This document shows positions 33,671 through 42,108 of a stretch of 64,000 bases of DNA, piece after piece. The DNA is from Acidimicrobiales bacterium (GTDB lineage: Bacteria; Actinomycetota; Acidimicrobiia; Acidimicrobiales; MedAcidi-G1): positions 1 to 64,000 of the forward strand of contig JAKURV010000010.1 in assembly GCA_022452035.1 (NCBI GenBank). The letters run 5' to 3'. The translations under genes were made by a program, and so were the position numbers. Under the pieces are notes generated by a model that was not told the origin of the DNA, searched no databases, and worked only from the letters and a program-made list of their open reading frames with translations. The number at the start of each line of letters is the position of its first letter. Position 1 is the first letter of the stretch.

Positions 33671-35290
33671 TCAGGCCGGAGTGTGAAGGATGCCGTAGAC
33701 CAGCGAGTCGACCAGGGCCTGCCAGGAGGCCTCGATGATGTTCTCCGACACCCCGATGGTGGTCCAGGTCCTCTCACCGTTGGTGGTGTCGATGAGCACC
33801 CTGGTCACCGCGGCCGTGCCCTGGCGGGTCTCTAGGACTCGAACCTTGAAGTCAGTCAGGTGCAGGCGGTCCAGCTGGGGGAACCTGCCCTCCAGGACTG
33901 AGCGCAGGGCAGCGTCCAGGGCGTTGACCGGGCCATTTCCCCGGCCGGTGGCCTCCAACCGCTCGTCGCCCACCTGGACCTTCACCGTGGCCTCGGTCTC
34001 AACCTCGACGGCCACCTCGTTCCACGCCCGGCTGCCACTTCCCGACCGGTGGCCCACGTTGACCGAGAAGGACTCCAGGGTGAAGTAGTCCTGGGTCCAG
34101 CCGGCAGCGGCCCGCATCAGGAGCTCTAGGGAGGCGTCGGCCACCTCGAAGTGGTAGCCGGCGTACTCCAGTTCCTTGAGGGTCTCCACAATCTCACCCA
34201 AGGTGTCGCCGTCCATCTCGATCCCCAACTGGTCGGCCTTCAACTCAATGGTGGACCGCCCCGACATCTCCGAGACCAGGAAGCGAGTGCCGTTGCCAAC
34301 CGACTCCGGATCTACGTGCTCGTAGGCATCGCGACGTCGGGCGATGGCGCTGGTATGAAGACCCGCCTTATGAGCGAACGCCGTGGTCCCCACGTAGGGC
34401 TGCTGGGGATCAGCCGCAAAATTGACCAGCTCGGCCACGTGGTGGGCCACCGGCGTCAGTTTGGCCAAGCGGCCCTCGGGCAGCGTCTCCACGCCCATCT
34501 TGAGGCTGAGGTTGGCCACGATGGGCACCAGGTCGCAGTTGCCGACCCGCTCGCCGTAACCGTTGATGGTCCCCTGAACCTGCGTGGCTCCAGCGGCCAC
34601 GCCGGCCAGGGCGTTGGCCACCCCGCAGCCGGTGTCGTTGTGGAGGTGCACACCGACCTCACAGTCCACGGCAGACACCACGTCGCGGACCGTGGCCCCC
34701 ACCTGGTCGGGCAGAGAGCCGCCGTTCGTATCGCACAGCACGAGGCAGTCGGCGCCTGCCTCGGCAGCCCCCTGTAGGACCTGCATGGAGAATTCCGGGT
34801 TGTCGCGGTAGCCGTCGAAGAAGTGCTCGGCGTCGAAGAACACCCGACGACCACGGGACTTCAAGAAGCGGACGGAGTCGGCCACCATGGCTACGCCCTC
34901 GTCGAGGCTGGTCCGCAGGGCCTCTGTCACGTGGTATGCCGAGGCCTTGCCAACGATGCACACCACGTCGGTCTCGGCGGCCAGAAGGTTGGCCAGCGTG
35001 GCGTCCTCGGCGGCGTCGCCACCCACCCGCCGGGTGGACCCGAAGGCCACCAGGGTGGACCGCTCGAGGGCCAGCTCGGTACGGGCCCGGGTGAAGAACT
35101 CCTCGTCCTTGGGGTTGGCTCCCGGCCAGCCCCCTTCGATGTAGTGAACGCCGAGGCGGTCGAGCTGCTCGGCGATGCGCAGCTTGTCGTCGACGGTCAG
35201 AGAAATTCCCTCTAACTGGGCGCCGTCGCGCAGCGTGGTGTCGTAAATCTCGACAGCGGCCGGCAGCCCGGTGGCGTCAGGCGCTGACAT
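33671..35290 (-). CDS. cimA: (R)-citramalate synthase
   Basis: 539 aa, ATG start overlapping the ilvE stop by 14 nt. Condenses pyruvate and acetyl-CoA to citramalate, the threonine-independent entry to isoleucine. IYDTTLRDGAQLEGISL starts the HMGL barrel, HLHNDTGCGVANAL carries metal-binding His residues, and the C-terminal ~130 residues are the LeuA_dimer allosteric domain. Length and the GGWPGANPKD segment fit the CimA branch rather than 2-isopropylmalate synthase. Confidence 0.95.
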   Translation of the reverse strand: MSAPDATGLPAAVEIYDTTLRDGAQLEGISLTVDDKLRIAEQLDRLGVHYIEGGWPGANPKDEEFFTRARTELALERSTLVAFGSTRRVGGDAAEDATLANLLAAETDVVCIVGKASAYHVTEALRTSLDEGVAMVADSVRFLKSRGRRVFFDAEHFFDGYRDNPEFSMQVLQGAAEAGADCLVLCDTNGGSLPDQVGATVRDVVSAVDCEVGVHLHNDTGCGVANALAGVAAGATQVQGTINGYGERVGNCDLVPIVANLSLKMGVETLPEGRLAKLTPVAHHVAELVNFAADPQQPYVGTTAFAHKAGLHTSAIARRRDAYEHVDPESVGNGTRFLVSEMSGRSTIELKADQLGIEMDGDTLGEIVETLKELEYAGYHFEVADASLELLMRAAAGWTQDYFTLESFSVNVGHRSGSGSRAWNEVAVEVETEATVKVQVGDERLEATGRGNGPVNALDAALRSVLEGRFPQLDRLHLTDFKVRVLETRQGTAAVTRVLIDTTNGERTWTTIGVSENIIEASWQALVDSLVYGILHTPA

Positions 35291-36197
35291 GCTCGTTCCA
35301 CCCCGCGTACTCGGGACGTTCCCCGCGAACGGCCTGGAAGAAAACCTCTTGGACCTGGCGTGTGACGGGGCCGGGGTCGCCTATGACCCGGTCGTCGACC
35401 GACCGGATGGGCACCACTTCGGCGGCCGTCCCAGACAGGAACGCCTCGTCGGCCGTGTAGAGGTCGCTGCGCAGGATGTTGCCCTGCTCGTATGGGATCC
35501 CGAGGTCACTGGCGATGCAGCGCACCGAGTCCTGGGTGATGCCCTCCAGGGCTCCGGCGCTGGCCGGCGGGGTAACGATGGTGCCGTCGCGAACCACGAA
35601 CAGGTTCTCGCCGGTGCATTCGGACACGTGGCCCTGGGGCGACAGCAGGATGGCCTCGTCATAGCCGGCCTTGACGGCCTGGACCTTGGCCATCTGCGAG
35701 TTGATGTAGTGACCACACCCCTTGGCGGCGGGCGGCATGGAGTTTGGGTCGTGGCGCTGCCACGACGAGATCATCATGTCCACGCCCTCGGCGATTCCCT
35801 CTTCGCCGAGGTAGGACCCCCACGGCCAGCTTGCAATGGAGACGTCGACGGTGCACGAGAGGGGGTTGAGGCCCATCTCGCCGTAGCCGAGGTACACGAG
35901 CGGCCGGATGTAGCAGGACTGGTGCCCGTTTGCCCGGACGGTGTCCAGCGTGGCGGTGACCAGGTCGTCGACGGTGTACGGGATCTCGAGGAACAGGATC
36001 TTGGCCGAGCGGAAGAGGCGCTCGATGTGATCGCGGAGACGGAACACGGCCGGCCCGTTAGCCGTCTCGTAGGCGCGAATGCCCTCGAACACACCGTTGC
36101 CGTAGTGCAGAGTGTGGGTAAGTACGTGGATCGTGGCGTCGCCCCAGTCGACAAGCTCCCCATTCATCCAGATCTTGGACGATTCCTGGATCGGCAT
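35277..36197 (-). CDS. ilvE: Branched-chain amino acid aminotransferase
   Basis: 306 aa, ATG start. A fold-type IV PLP enzyme for the last step of Ile, Leu and Val synthesis. THTLHYGNGVFEGIRAY begins the N-domain; INSQMAKVQAVKAGYDEAIL carries the PLP Lys; VSECTGENLFVV and LSGTAAEVVPI are the cofactor-phosphate motifs. It sits between leuB (42 bp upstream) and cimA (overlapping). Confidence 0.96.
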   Translation of the reverse strand: MPIQESSKIWMNGELVDWGDATIHVLTHTLHYGNGVFEGIRAYETANGPAVFRLRDHIERLFRSAKILFLEIPYTVDDLVTATLDTVRANGHQSCYIRPLVYLGYGEMGLNPLSCTVDVSIASWPWGSYLGEEGIAEGVDMMISSWQRHDPNSMPPAAKGCGHYINSQMAKVQAVKAGYDEAILLSPQGHVSECTGENLFVVRDGTIVTPPASAGALEGITQDSVRCIASDLGIPYEQGNILRSDLYTADEAFLSGTAAEVVPIRSVDDRVIGDPGPVTRQVQEVFFQAVRGERPEYAGWNEHVSA

Positions 36198-36239
36198 CTC
36201 GGTTCCCTTCTCGTTCGTGTTTCGTTCGTTCAGCGAGCC

Positions 36240-37220
36240 TCAGGCCACCAGAGCGGCGACAGCGTCGCCGATGGCCTTCGTGCCCTCGACCTCGGTGGAC
36301 GGGTCAGCACAGGCCGCCTCCACCCTGGCTGCGGCGTCGGACTCCCCGAGGAAGTCCAGCATCATCGCCCCCGACAGGATGGCCGCCTTGGGGTTAGCGA
36401 TGCCCTGTCCAGCGATGTCGGGCGCCGAGCCGTGGACCGGCTCGAACATGGACGGGCCGGTCCGGTCGGGGTTCAGGTTGGCCGAGGAGGCCAGCCCGAT
36501 GCCACCCGACACGGCGCCGCCCAGATCGGTGAGGATGTCCCCGAACAGGTTGTCGGTAACGATGACGTCGTACTGCTGGGGTGAATGCACGAAGTAGATG
36601 CAGGCGGCGTCGACGTGGTTGTAAGCCGTCTCGACCTCAGGGTATTCGGCGGCTACCTCGTTAAAGGTGCGCTCCCAGAGGTCGCCAGCGAAGGTCAGCA
36701 CGTTGGTCTTGTGGACCAGGGTGAGGTGCTTCCGGCGAGTCATGGCTAGCTCGAACGAGTAGCGGACGGCCCGCTCTACGCCGTGGCGCGTGTTGACCGA
36801 TCCCTGGGTGGCGATCTCGAACGGCGTACCCCGGCGGAGGAACCCGCCCTCGCCGGCGTAGGTGCCTTCGGTGTTTTCGCGCACCACCCGGAAGTCGATG
36901 TCGTCGGCCGGGTACACGAAGGGCCGGAGGTTCACGTAGAGGTCCAGGGCGAAACGCATCTTCAGTAGGAGGCCCCGCTCGATCACCCCGGGCGGCACCT
37001 CCGGCGTGCCGACGGCCCCGAGGTAGAGGGCGTCGAGGTCCCGCCACTCCTCCAGGACCTCGTCGGGCAGCACCGTGCCGTCGCGTCCGTAGCGGGCGCC
37101 CCCAAGGTCGTAGTCGACCGTCTCGAGAGACACCCCGGCCGCGTCAATGACCTTGAGGCCCTCGGCGATGACCTCTGGGCCGATGCCGTCGCCGCCGATG
37201 ATGCCGATCCGATGGGTCAC
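36240..37220 (-). CDS. leuB: 3-isopropylmalate dehydrogenase
   Basis: 326 aa from GTG 37220, supported by AGGAG about 10 nt upstream. Oxidatively decarboxylates 3-isopropylmalate and also 3-methylmalate in the citramalate route, so it serves both Leu and Ile. [17 protein letters not shown], the substrate Arg segment and [25 protein letters not shown] are conserved. First structural gene after the leader-peptide attenuator. Confidence 0.95.
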   Translation of the reverse strand: MTHRIGIIGGDGIGPEVIAEGLKVIDAAGVSLETVDYDLGGARYGRDGTVLPDEVLEEWRDLDALYLGAVGTPEVPPGVIERGLLLKMRFALDLYVNLRPFVYPADDIDFRVVRENTEGTYAGEGGFLRRGTPFEIATQGSVNTRHGVERAVRYSFELAMTRRKHLTLVHKTNVLTFAGDLWERTFNEVAAEYPEVETAYNHVDAACIYFVHSPQQYDVIVTDNLFGDILTDLGGAVSGGIGLASSANLNPDRTGPSMFEPVHGSAPDIAGQGIANPKAAILSGAMMLDFLGESDAAARVEAACADPSTEVEGTKAIGDAVAALVA

Positions 37221-37252
37221 GACTCTGGTCTCCTGGGAAATGGGTGGGGAAC

Positions 37253-37280
37253 AAAAAAACCGCCCACCGAGGTGGACGGT
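37253..37280 (-). terminator. Attenuator terminator upstream of leuB
   Basis: On the minus strand ACCGTCCACC and GGTGGGCGGT pair (10 bp, one G-U), with the last stem base leading into a run of seven T. A textbook intrinsic terminator lying before, not after, the operon. Its GGGCGG can instead pair with CCGCCC in the loop region of the preceding hairpin, a possible antiterminator. Confidence 0.8.
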
Positions 37281-37283
37281 TGG

Positions 37284-37306
37284 GCGCACACCGGGCGGGT
37301 GTGCGC
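37284..37306 (-). promoter_or_regulatory. Pause-type hairpin after the leader peptide
   Basis: GCGCACACC and GGTGTGCGC pair perfectly over 9 bp with loop CGCCC. The 5' arm begins at the last base of the leader stop codon, within reach of a ribosome stalled on the Ile codons. Confidence 0.75.
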
Positions 37307-37341
37307 TAGCAAATGATGATCACCTGGTGCCGGAATTCCAC
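37306..37341 (-). CDS. Leader peptide [11 protein letters not shown] of the leuB-ilvE-cimA operon
   Basis: An 11-codon ORF: GTG start at 37341, TAG stop at 37306. Four of its last five codons are Val-Ile-Ile-Ile (GTG ATC ATC ATT), then Cys. The start lies six bases after -10 TACACT, so it is probably translated from a leaderless transcript, as reported for other actinobacterial amino acid leaders. Ribosome stalling on the Ile codons would decide between the following hairpins. Too short for ordinary gene finding. Confidence 0.75.
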   Translation of the reverse strand: MEFRHQVIIIC

Positions 37342-37347
37342 CGAGCA

Positions 37348-37378
37348 AGTGTACCAAGCACCCTGAGACGCTGGTCAA
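37348..37378 (-). promoter_or_regulatory. Promoter of the branched-chain operon: TTGACC-19-TACACT
   Basis: -35 TTGACC (37373-37378), 19-bp spacer, -10 TACACT (37348-37353), then six bases to the leader GTG. The best -35/-10 pair seen in the window. Confidence 0.7.
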
Positions 37379-37429
37379 CCGGGTTTCGACGTTGCCAGGT
37401 CCGACACCCCGACCGCCAGATTCCGTCGT

Positions 37430-37435
37430 TACCCT
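37430..37435 (+). promoter_or_regulatory. -10 TACCCT for greA
   Basis: Six-base gap (CAGGGT) to ATG 37442; divergent from the leu leader promoter. Confidence 0.55.
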
Positions 37436-37441
37436 CAGGGT

Positions 37442-37912
37442 ATGGCTGACGTACAGCAGTTCTCCCAGGAGGCCCACGACCGGCTCGTCGCCGAGTTGGA
37501 GGACCTCACCACTCGGGGGCGTATCGACCTCGCCCGCAAGATTGAGGTGGCCCGTGAACTCGGCGACCTGTCCGAGAACGGCGACTATCACGCGGCCAAG
37601 GAGGAGAAGGGAAAGATGGAGGGCCGGATCCTCCACCTCGAGAGCCTCCTGGAGAAGGCCGAGATCGTGGAACAGGTCAAGACCTCCGACGTGGTTGCCC
37701 CCGGAACGGTGGTGGCTGTGGTCTACGACGGAGACGACGAGCCGGAGCGGATGCTGGTCGGCTCCATCGAGGAGCAGCGCGACGATGTGGGTGTGGTGTC
37801 CCCCGGGTCCCCGCTTGGCGAGGCGCTGCTGGGTGCGACGGTGGGCGACACGGTGTCCTTTGAGGCGCCGAGCGGCTCGCTCTCCGTCAGGATCGTCGCT
37901 ATCGAGCGGTGA
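37442..37912 (+). CDS. greA: Transcript cleavage factor GreA
   Basis: 156 aa, ATG start. Rescues backtracked RNA polymerase by stimulating transcript cleavage. N-terminal coiled coil with the acidic tip LGDLSENGDYHAAKEE (the two catalytic acidic residues lie here) and C-terminal FKBP-like domain (VVSPGSPLGEALLGATVGDTVSFEAPSG). Its stop overlaps a further small ORF. Confidence 0.96.
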   Translation: MADVQQFSQEAHDRLVAELEDLTTRGRIDLARKIEVARELGDLSENGDYHAAKEEKGKMEGRILHLESLLEKAEIVEQVKTSDVVAPGTVVAVVYDGDDEPERMLVGSIEEQRDDVGVVSPGSPLGEALLGATVGDTVSFEAPSGSLSVRIVAIER

Positions 37913-38031
37913 TAGCCGGCGCGCCCCCTTGGCGCCAGGTCGGCCTTCCGGGGCTGGAACCCCTCCACGTGCGGGACTCGGGTCCTCCGGAGGCCGTCGA
38001 CGAGGCCGTAACGGCCCCGGTCGGGCGATGA
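37909..38031 (+). CDS. Possible 40-aa ORF coupled to greA
   Basis: GTG 37909 overlaps the greA TGA (GTGA). The product begins MIAGAPPWRQVGLPGLEPLH and has no recognised motif. Its TGA overlaps ATG 38028 of an 11-codon ORF (ATGA), whose TGA in turn overlaps ATG 38063 of the next small protein. The chain of overlaps is the main support. Confidence 0.35.
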   Translation: MIAGAPPWRQVGLPGLEPLHVRDSGPPEAVDEAVTAPVGR

Positions 38032-38062
38032 CCAACGACGCGCTCCCCTCAGGGCCTTCCTG

Positions 38063-38215
38063 ATGACCGGAGATCGGGGGCCCTCCGGCCGGTCAATGCC
38101 CGGATGGTGGAAGGCCCTTCTGGTGGCCGGAGCTGTGTTGCTGGCCGGCGGTTTGGTGGTGGGTGCGTGGCCAGACGACCCCGGCCCGCCTCCAATTAGT
38201 GGCGTCGCTGACTGA
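38063..38215 (+). CDS. Small single-helix membrane protein
   Basis: 50 aa from ATG 38063, overlapping an upstream mini-ORF stop (TGATG). Residues 1-15 are polar and basic, WWKALLVAGAVLLAGGLVVG (15-34) is a good membrane helix, and the tail is DDPGPPPISGVAD. Such 50-residue membrane peptides are often missed. It and the preceding small ORFs fill the 312-bp stretch between greA and the convergent gene. Function unknown. Confidence 0.5.
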   Translation: MTGDRGPSGRSMPGWWKALLVAGAVLLAGGLVVGAWPDDPGPPPISGVAD

Positions 38216-38224
38216 TCGGGCCGG

Positions 38225-39691
38225 TCAGCCGAAGCGGCGCTGACAGGCGTTTCCCGCCCACATCAGGAGGACCCGACCGGCATCGGTGGTGTTGCCCACT
38301 GCTCCTAGGATCCCGTCGCCCAGGATCGGCTCGGTGTCGAACCATCCGGCCGGATCGCGGTCCAAGGGCTGTTCGAGGGAGAGGCTGGTCCCGTGAGCTG
38401 CCCTCAGGTCGGCCACCGTGGAGCCCACCCCGATCCGCTCCAAGGTCCACAACGACGAGACGGAGGCGTCGTCCCCAGACACGAACCACTGGGCCATCCG
38501 GGATGGCCACTCGACGGCGTCCCGGGCTAGGACGACCTCCAGGTCGCCCCACACCAGTCGTCGAACCTCGGCCGGGGTACATAGTCCATCGCTGGCCCAT
38601 CCGGTATCCCCCACCGGTTCGCCGAGCACGGTGACCAGGTCGGCTAGCACTAGGTCGCCGTCGTCGCCTAGGGCTAGTAGTCGTTCGTCGTCCGTGGTGG
38701 CATCCGCGGTGAGGCCCACCCCGGACAGCGTCACCGTGCCCAGCTGGGGCGGCAAGGTGGTCGTCGTAGGTGTCACGTCCCCACCCTCGCCGGGTTGCTC
38801 CTCCGTCGCCGGTACTTCCGTGGGAACCGGGCCTGGGGGAAGGGTTTCGCCGGTCACCGGGTCTACGGCCAATAGGGGTTCCTCGTTGGCCGGCGGGAGG
38901 GCGGTGGTGGTCGGGGCGGTCGTGGGCACGGCAATCGTGGTGGACGGCACGGTGGTGGGCGCCAAGGCTGTCGCAGGGGCCACCGTCGTGACGACTGGCA
39001 CCGTGGTGGCCGGAGCCGTTGTGGCCGGGAAGGGTTCCGGGGGCGGAGCGATAGCCCGGTCGTCGTCGGGAAGCACCAGTAGCACGATCAAGACCCCCAG
39101 CACCACCACGACCAGCGCCCCCAGCAGCGGGAGGGGCAGCATCCGCCGTCGCCGGACGGCACCGGCCTCCTCCTCAAACACGGTCCGCGGTCCGACAGCT
39201 ACCACCGACGGGGCTGGGGGCAGGCGCTCAGGTCGGCCGGCGTCCACGCCGAGGTCTTCTCGGGTGACGATGGGCTTGGGACCGGTCGGGGCGTCGCCCC
39301 GGCGGTGCCAAAAGATCCCTCCGAGGGCGGGCGCCAACATCGGATCCACCCCCGTAGGACCGTGGGCGGCCAGGGCAGCCACGGCCCGGAGTTCCTCCAG
39401 GACCACGGGCACTGGGACACGCGCCCGTCGGGCCGCCTCGCCCAGTAGGGCATCGTCAACGCCACCACCGGGTCGGACGACCACCAACTCGTCGGGGACG
39501 GCGTCGACGACCCGAAGACACCGGGCCTGGGCTGTGGCCAGGACTCGGACCAGACCCGGCCCGTCAGTGGGCGCCGGCGCCGGGAGGTGCATGCTCTGGT
39601 CGTCGAGGGCCAGGACATCGATCCGGCCTCCGATGGCAACGGCGGCGTGCACGGTGGAGCCGCCGAGGTGGATAGCGAGGACGGTCGGCAT
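38225..39691 (-). CDS. Membrane protein with reduced Hsp70-like N-terminus and extracytoplasmic domain
   Basis: 488 aa from ATG 39691; the frame stays open far upstream over a LysR gene, so this ATG is chosen by content. Residues 4-28 (VLAIHLGGSTVHAAVAIGGRIDVLAL) resemble the first beta hairpin of actin/Hsp70 ATPases (xGIDxGTT...), and residues 65-110 (PDELVVVRPGGGVDDALLGEAARRA, then VVLEELRAVAALAA) resemble the later subdomain-IA stretch, with the rest of the ATPase missing. One helix spans 184-207; a Thr/Pro-rich linker (208-320) and a ~165-residue outer domain follow. A trimmed pseudo-ATPase sensor is possible (inference). Alternatives are unrelated. Confidence 0.6.
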   Translation of the reverse strand: MPTVLAIHLGGSTVHAAVAIGGRIDVLALDDQSMHLPAPAPTDGPGLVRVLATAQARCLRVVDAVPDELVVVRPGGGVDDALLGEAARRARVPVPVVLEELRAVAALAAHGPTGVDPMLAPALGGIFWHRRGDAPTGPKPIVTREDLGVDAGRPERLPPAPSVVAVGPRTVFEEEAGAVRRRRMLPLPLLGALVVVVLGVLIVLLVLPDDDRAIAPPPEPFPATTAPATTVPVVTTVAPATALAPTTVPSTTIAVPTTAPTTTALPPANEEPLLAVDPVTGETLPPGPVPTEVPATEEQPGEGGDVTPTTTTLPPQLGTVTLSGVGLTADATTDDERLLALGDDGDLVLADLVTVLGEPVGDTGWASDGLCTPAEVRRLVWGDLEVVLARDAVEWPSRMAQWFVSGDDASVSSLWTLERIGVGSTVADLRAAHGTSLSLEQPLDRDPAGWFDTEPILGDGILGAVGNTTDAGRVLLMWAGNACQRRFG

Positions 39692-39833
39692 GGAAGGGGT
39701 CGGTCGCGTGGTCCGGTCGGGGGCGTGCGTCGCCGACGACCCTACGGCCTCCGATCCCTGACCGGGGGCCACCTCCCTGGTCGCCCTCCATCCTCGACGC
39801 GTATGGCACTCCACCGTGGCATCCTTCTGAGCG

Positions 39834-40751
39834 ATGGACCTGCGCCAGCTCAACCACCTCATAGCGGTCGCTGAACACCAAAGCTTCTCGGCCGCCGCCC
39901 GTGCCCTCCACACTGTGCAGTCCAACGTGTCGACCCACGTTGCGAAGCTGGAGAAGGAGCTCGGCGCGGCGCTAATCGACCGGCACACCATGCAACCCAC
40001 CGCCGAAGGGCGGGCCGTCCTCGAGCGGGCCCGAAGAATCCGAACCGAGCTCCAGGCCATCAACGACGACATTGTGTCCATGCGCCACGAGGTGGCCGGC
40101 GAAGTCCGCATCGGTTGCATCGGCACCACCGGCCGGTGGATGGCCAGTCCGCTGCTCGGCCGCCTGGCCGAACGCCATCCGGCCTTGCGTCCCGTGCTGG
40201 TCGAGGCCACGACGACTTCGCTGACCCCGCGGGTATTGGACGGCGACCTGGACATGGCCATCGTGAACACGCCGGTGGTCGAGGCCGGCCTGGAGTCCGA
40301 GCCGCTGTTTGACGAGGAGCGGATCATTGTCGCCCCCGCTGACCATTCGCTAGCCGATCGGGGAACCATCGACGTGGCCGACCTGGCCGAGCACCCAGTG
40401 ATGCTCACCCCGCGAGGTACCACCTTCCGAGATGCCATCGACCAGGAACTGGCCGCCGCCGGGGTTCGTCTGACAGCAGCCGCCGAGGTGGACGGCCTGC
40501 GCCTCCTGGCCTCACTGGCCTACCAGGGCTACGCACCGGCCCTGCTCCCAGCCAGTGCCGTCTCTGGGTACCCAGACGGCAACTGGTCCCTAGTGCATGT
40601 CGAGGGACTGGCCCGTCGCTCGGTGGGCCTGGTCCGCAACCGGCGCACCACCCCCTCGATGCCCATCCGGGCCGCCCGGGAAGTCGTCCTGGACGTGATC
40701 CGCGAGATCGCACCCCGACAGCCCGGAATCCATGTCACGCTGGACGGGTGA
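39834..40751 (+). CDS. LysR-family transcription regulator
   Basis: 305 aa, ATG start. N-terminal winged helix MDLRQLNHLIAVAEHQSFSAAARALHTVQSNVSTHVAKLEKELGA (residues 1-45 region) and a periplasmic-binding-like effector domain. Its stop overlaps the start of the carboxyltransferase gene (GTGA), so it probably regulates its own operon, an unusual co-directional layout for LysR. CATCCT eight bases upstream may be its -10. Confidence 0.92.
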   Translation: MDLRQLNHLIAVAEHQSFSAAARALHTVQSNVSTHVAKLEKELGAALIDRHTMQPTAEGRAVLERARRIRTELQAINDDIVSMRHEVAGEVRIGCIGTTGRWMASPLLGRLAERHPALRPVLVEATTTSLTPRVLDGDLDMAIVNTPVVEAGLESEPLFDEERIIVAPADHSLADRGTIDVADLAEHPVMLTPRGTTFRDAIDQELAAAGVRLTAAAEVDGLRLLASLAYQGYAPALLPASAVSGYPDGNWSLVHVEGLARRSVGLVRNRRTTPSMPIRAAREVVLDVIREIAPRQPGIHVTLDG

Positions 40752-42097
40752 CTGCCGTGCCTGACCTGGGCTTACGCACCCGCACTGGGGGCTCGGTGAC
40801 CTTCGCCGTTCGCCAACTGGGCGACCGGCGGGTGATGGTCGTCGAGGTGGAGGGCGAGGACCGAGGAGCCCTGCGCCCGGCCGATGGTGAGAACCTGGCC
40901 ATCGCCGCCCGCACGGCACGCGACCAGCGCCTCCCGCTGGTTTGCTTCATGGCCTCCAGCGGCGCCGCCATCGACGAGGGTGTGGGAGCCGTTCACGGGT
41001 GGGGTACGGCGGCCCGGGAGTTCGTGGCCTGCTCGGGGGTCGTGCCTACCATCTTCTGCGTAACCGGGCCCACGGTCTCCGGTCCAGCGCTGCTGCTGGG
41101 CCTAGCCGACCTGGTGGTAATGGTGGATGACACCTACGCCTTCGTGAGCGGACCCAACATGGTCCGCCAGTTCACTGGCGAGGACCTCTCCAATGAGGGT
41201 TTGGGCGGAACGACGATGCACGAGCGGACGTCCGGCGTAGCCCACTTTACGGTGGCCGACCGGGCCGAGGCCGACGACCTGGTCACCGAACTGCTCTCGT
41301 TCCTCCCGGACCACAACGATCAGATCCCCGCTGGCTGGGCGTGTGCCGACCCGGTGGAGCGCCTCACGCCCGAGGCAGGCGACCTCATCCCTGATACGCC
41401 GACCGGAAGTTACGACGTCCGCGACGTCCTGGCCTGCCTGGTCGACGACGGCCACTTGTTGGAACCCCGGGCCCAGTGGGCCCCCAACCTGGTCACGGCC
41501 TTCGCCTCCATCGGCGGCCGTCCGGTCGGCCTGGTGGCCAACCAGCCCCAGTCGGTAGCCGGAACGTTGGACATCGCGGCCTCCCAGAAGGGCGGGCGAT
41601 TCGTGGCCTTCTGCGATGCGTTCAACCTGCCGCTGGTGACCTTCGTGGACACCTCCGGCTTCTATCCGGGCAAGGACCTGGAGTGGCGGGGCATGATCCG
41701 CTACGGGGCCCAGATGGCGTTCGCCTATGCCCGGGCCACCGTGCCCCGGGTATGCGTCACGCTCCGGAAGTCCTACGGGGGCGCATACATCGTCATGGAC
41801 TCCCGGTACATGGGCAACGACCTAATGCTGGCCTGGCCATCGGCCGAGATCGCTGTGATGGGCGCCAAGGGGGCGGTGGAGATCCTGCACCGCGACGCCG
41901 ACGAGGACGAGCGGGCCGGGCTGGTGGCCGCCTACGAGGAGCGGCTCCTAAACCCCTACATCGCCGCCGAACGAGGTTCCGTGGACCGGGTCATTGAGCC
42001 GGCAGATACCCGCTCCGAGTTGGCCGCAGCGCTGGACGTCCTGGCCGGGAAGCGGGAACGCCTACCTCGTCGGCGCCACGACAACAGCCCCCTCTGA
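40748..42097 (+). CDS. Acyl-CoA carboxylase carboxyltransferase (beta) subunit, short form
   Basis: 449 aa, GTG start overlapping the lysR stop. Two crotonase-like halves: GPNMVRQFTGEDLSNEGLGG in the N-half, and WRGMIRYGAQMAFAYA, LRKSYGGAYIVMDS and WPSAEIAVMGAKGAVEIL in the C-half. It transfers CO2 from carboxybiotin to acetyl-, propionyl- or similar acyl-CoA. It is about 70 residues shorter than PccB/AccD5, lacking much of the usual N-terminus, and no biotin-bearing alpha subunit is in the window. Confidence 0.88.
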   Translation: MTAVPDLGLRTRTGGSVTFAVRQLGDRRVMVVEVEGEDRGALRPADGENLAIAARTARDQRLPLVCFMASSGAAIDEGVGAVHGWGTAAREFVACSGVVPTIFCVTGPTVSGPALLLGLADLVVMVDDTYAFVSGPNMVRQFTGEDLSNEGLGGTTMHERTSGVAHFTVADRAEADDLVTELLSFLPDHNDQIPAGWACADPVERLTPEAGDLIPDTPTGSYDVRDVLACLVDDGHLLEPRAQWAPNLVTAFASIGGRPVGLVANQPQSVAGTLDIAASQKGGRFVAFCDAFNLPLVTFVDTSGFYPGKDLEWRGMIRYGAQMAFAYARATVPRVCVTLRKSYGGAYIVMDSRYMGNDLMLAWPSAEIAVMGAKGAVEILHRDADEDERAGLVAAYEERLLNPYIAAERGSVDRVIEPADTRSELAAALDVLAGKRERLPRRRHDNSPL

Positions 42098-42108
42098 CCG
42101 GTCGCCCG

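Noticed and set aside
38418-39761. 447-codon plus-strand frame
   Set aside because: Ser/Thr/Arg-rich shadow of the Thr-linker membrane protein on the other strand.
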